A stretch of 6,678 nucleotides of DNA from an uncultured Oscillospiraceae bacterium (lineage in GTDB: Bacteria > Bacillota > Clostridia > Oscillospirales > Acutalibacteraceae), in NCBI GenBank assembly GCA_900542575.1, contig UQOE01000044.1:1-6678 (forward strand), given 5' to 3'. Within the stretch, counting starts at the first letter, position 1. Every line of letters starts with the position of its first letter. This document shows, piece after piece, positions 5,918 through 6,678 of this stretch. The position numbers and the translations under genes were made by a program. A model generated the notes under the pieces. The model was not told the DNA's origin. It saw only the letters and a list, made by a program, of their open reading frames with translations, and did not search any database.

Positions 5918-6469
5918 ATGGAGGATCGACGCGTTCAGCGGACCAGGCAGTATCTGCGCGCCGCCCTGGTGCGCCTGATGAAGAAAAAGCCCATCTCGGA
6001 GATTACCGTCACCGAGCTGACGCGGGAGGCCGATCTTGATCGACGGACTTTCTACCTGCACTACGACAACCTGTTCGAAATTGTGGATGAAATTGAACAG
6101 GAGGCCCGCGATCTCGTGAGCGTCGCCTTCCAGAACGGCCTGAAAGAGAACCGCGACATCTTTGAAATCCTGACGCAGATCATGATGTCCAACATAGACT
6201 ACTACGACACCATCATTCTGGATCGGAGCTATTACCGCCTGGAGCACGACTGCAAGAACATCCTGAAGGACGGCATCACGGAATGCTTTCGGAAGTCTTC
6301 TCCGCTGGATGATGCCGCCTTCGACTACTACCGCGAATACTGTGCGTCCGGCATTATCAATATGTACACCCACTGGATCCGCAATGGCAAGGACATCCCC
6401 GTCGAAGAGCTGACCCGACTCGTGCAGGATGCTGTGCGGAATGGATGGGAGAAGCTGAGCGGGGAATAA
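5918..6469 (+). CDS. TetR/AcrR-family transcriptional regulator
   Basis: This is a 183-residue ligand-responsive DNA-binding protein, normally a dimeric repressor. The N-terminal TetR domain covers about residues 7-53, with the helix-turn-helix in SEITVTELTREADLDRRTFY (27-46), followed by the usual YLHYDN. The C-terminal half ends in a GIINMYTHWIRNGKDIP stretch (145-161), resembling the DhaS-like TetR C-terminal domain common in Firmicutes. The ligand cannot be read from sequence. The start at 5918 is chosen because AGGAGG (5903-5908) lies 9 nt upstream; the frame opens earlier at a GTG (5873), but that would place the TATAAT box inside the gene. It is divergent from the membrane protein gene with 139 bp between them, so control of that gene and of itself is the simplest inference. 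Control of the ligase-iorAB operon about 1.5 kb away is possible but not shown by any shared motif. Confidence 0.93.
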   Translation: MEDRRVQRTRQYLRAALVRLMKKKPISEITVTELTREADLDRRTFYLHYDNLFEIVDEIEQEARDLVSVAFQNGLKENRDIFEILTQIMMSNIDYYDTIILDRSYYRLEHDCKNILKDGITECFRKSSPLDDAAFDYYREYCASGIINMYTHWIRNGKDIPVEELTRLVQDAVRNGWEKLSGE

Positions 6470-6505
6470 AAAGTGCTGCAGAGATCAAAATCTGCAGCAC
6501 TTTTT
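6468..6505 (+). terminator. Intrinsic terminator of tetR
   Basis: A perfect 15-bp stem (6468-6482 with 6491-6505) has an 8-nt loop. It begins within the tetR stop codon with five A residues and ends with five T residues. The A-tract on one side and T-tract on the other mean it could terminate in both directions. Confidence 0.93.
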
Positions 6506-6545
6506 GCATATGGTCGAGTTGTTACTTGCCGCTGCTATAGCCCGG

Positions 6546-6678
6546 CTCGGGGCAACTTGGCGAAAAGGCGGGGCCGCCCCGAAAAAGTGGGGACTTGCCC
6601 CGAAATGGGGATGCCGCTGGGGCCAGATCTGGGGCAACTCAGGAAAAAGGCGGGGCCGCCCCGAGGAAGTGGGGACTT
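6546..6678. repeat. 82-bp-period GC-rich repeat array (right array, continues past the window)
   Basis: GGGGCAACT recurs at 6549 and 6631, exactly 82 bp apart. One full unit (6549-6630) is followed by 48 bp of a second that matches it at about 42 positions. GGGG runs occur at 6549, 6570, 6589, 6607, 6619 and 6631. The reverse complement of a left-array unit aligns here without gaps at roughly two thirds of positions (about 55 of 82), including a 19-bp exact match (6651-6669 against the complement of 36-54). The direct orientation aligns at only about half. The array is therefore probably the same family in the opposite orientation. Because the unit is a quasi-palindrome, some motifs such as CTCGGGGCAACTTG also match directly. 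No open frame or known element is apparent. Confidence 0.85.

Noticed and set aside
5501..6373. 290-codon minus-strand frame spanning tetR, the intergenic gap and the membrane gene
   Set aside because: It covers two better-supported genes and the promoter region between them, and its sequence matches no family.

Overview
The window looks like a chromosomal stretch of a strictly anaerobic, moderately GC-rich bacterium, probably a Clostridia-type Firmicute (a gut Oscillospirales-like lineage would fit). The reasons are strong AGGAGG-type ribosome sites, tight translational spacing, T-tailed intrinsic terminators, an oxygen-sensitive ferredoxin-linked 2-oxoacid oxidoreductase, and a short TetR regulator of a type common in Firmicutes. 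The taxonomic placement is inference. No marker gene is present.

Layout. Positions 1-280 hold three tandem 82-bp GC-rich non-coding repeats plus a truncated fourth. A good sigma-70-type promoter (392-420) and an 8-bp dyad in the leader (442-472) precede a three-gene plus-strand operon. The operon encodes an AMP-forming acyl/aryl-CoA ligase (492-2129), IorA (2134-3870) and IorB (3872-4441), separated by 4 nt and 1 nt, and it ends at a strong intrinsic terminator (4457-4500). A 578-bp AT-richer convergent intergenic region follows. It contains a long hairpin (4552-4609) and five copies of a 32-bp palindrome, TGACAAAA-N16-TTTTGTCA (4691-4967). Next come a minus-strand polytopic membrane protein of unknown family (5020-5778) and a divergent TetR/AcrR regulator (5918-6469) with a perfect 15-bp hairpin terminator. 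From about 6546 to the window end there is another 82-bp-period array. It aligns better with the left array in inverted than in direct orientation.

How the genes may work together. IorAB interconverts aryl-2-oxoacids and arylacetyl-CoA with CO2 and ferredoxin. The ligase interconverts a carboxylic acid and its CoA thioester. Together they could assimilate an arylacetate (activation, then reductive carboxylation to the aryl-pyruvate for aromatic amino-acid synthesis). They could also run in the oxidative direction, producing arylacetates. The sequence does not decide direction or substrate. The TetR protein most plausibly controls the adjacent divergent membrane gene. Any link to the ior operon is conjecture, because no shared operator was found by eye.

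The parts not explained by known families are the two 82-bp arrays, the 32-bp palindrome cluster and the Trp/Tyr-rich membrane protein.
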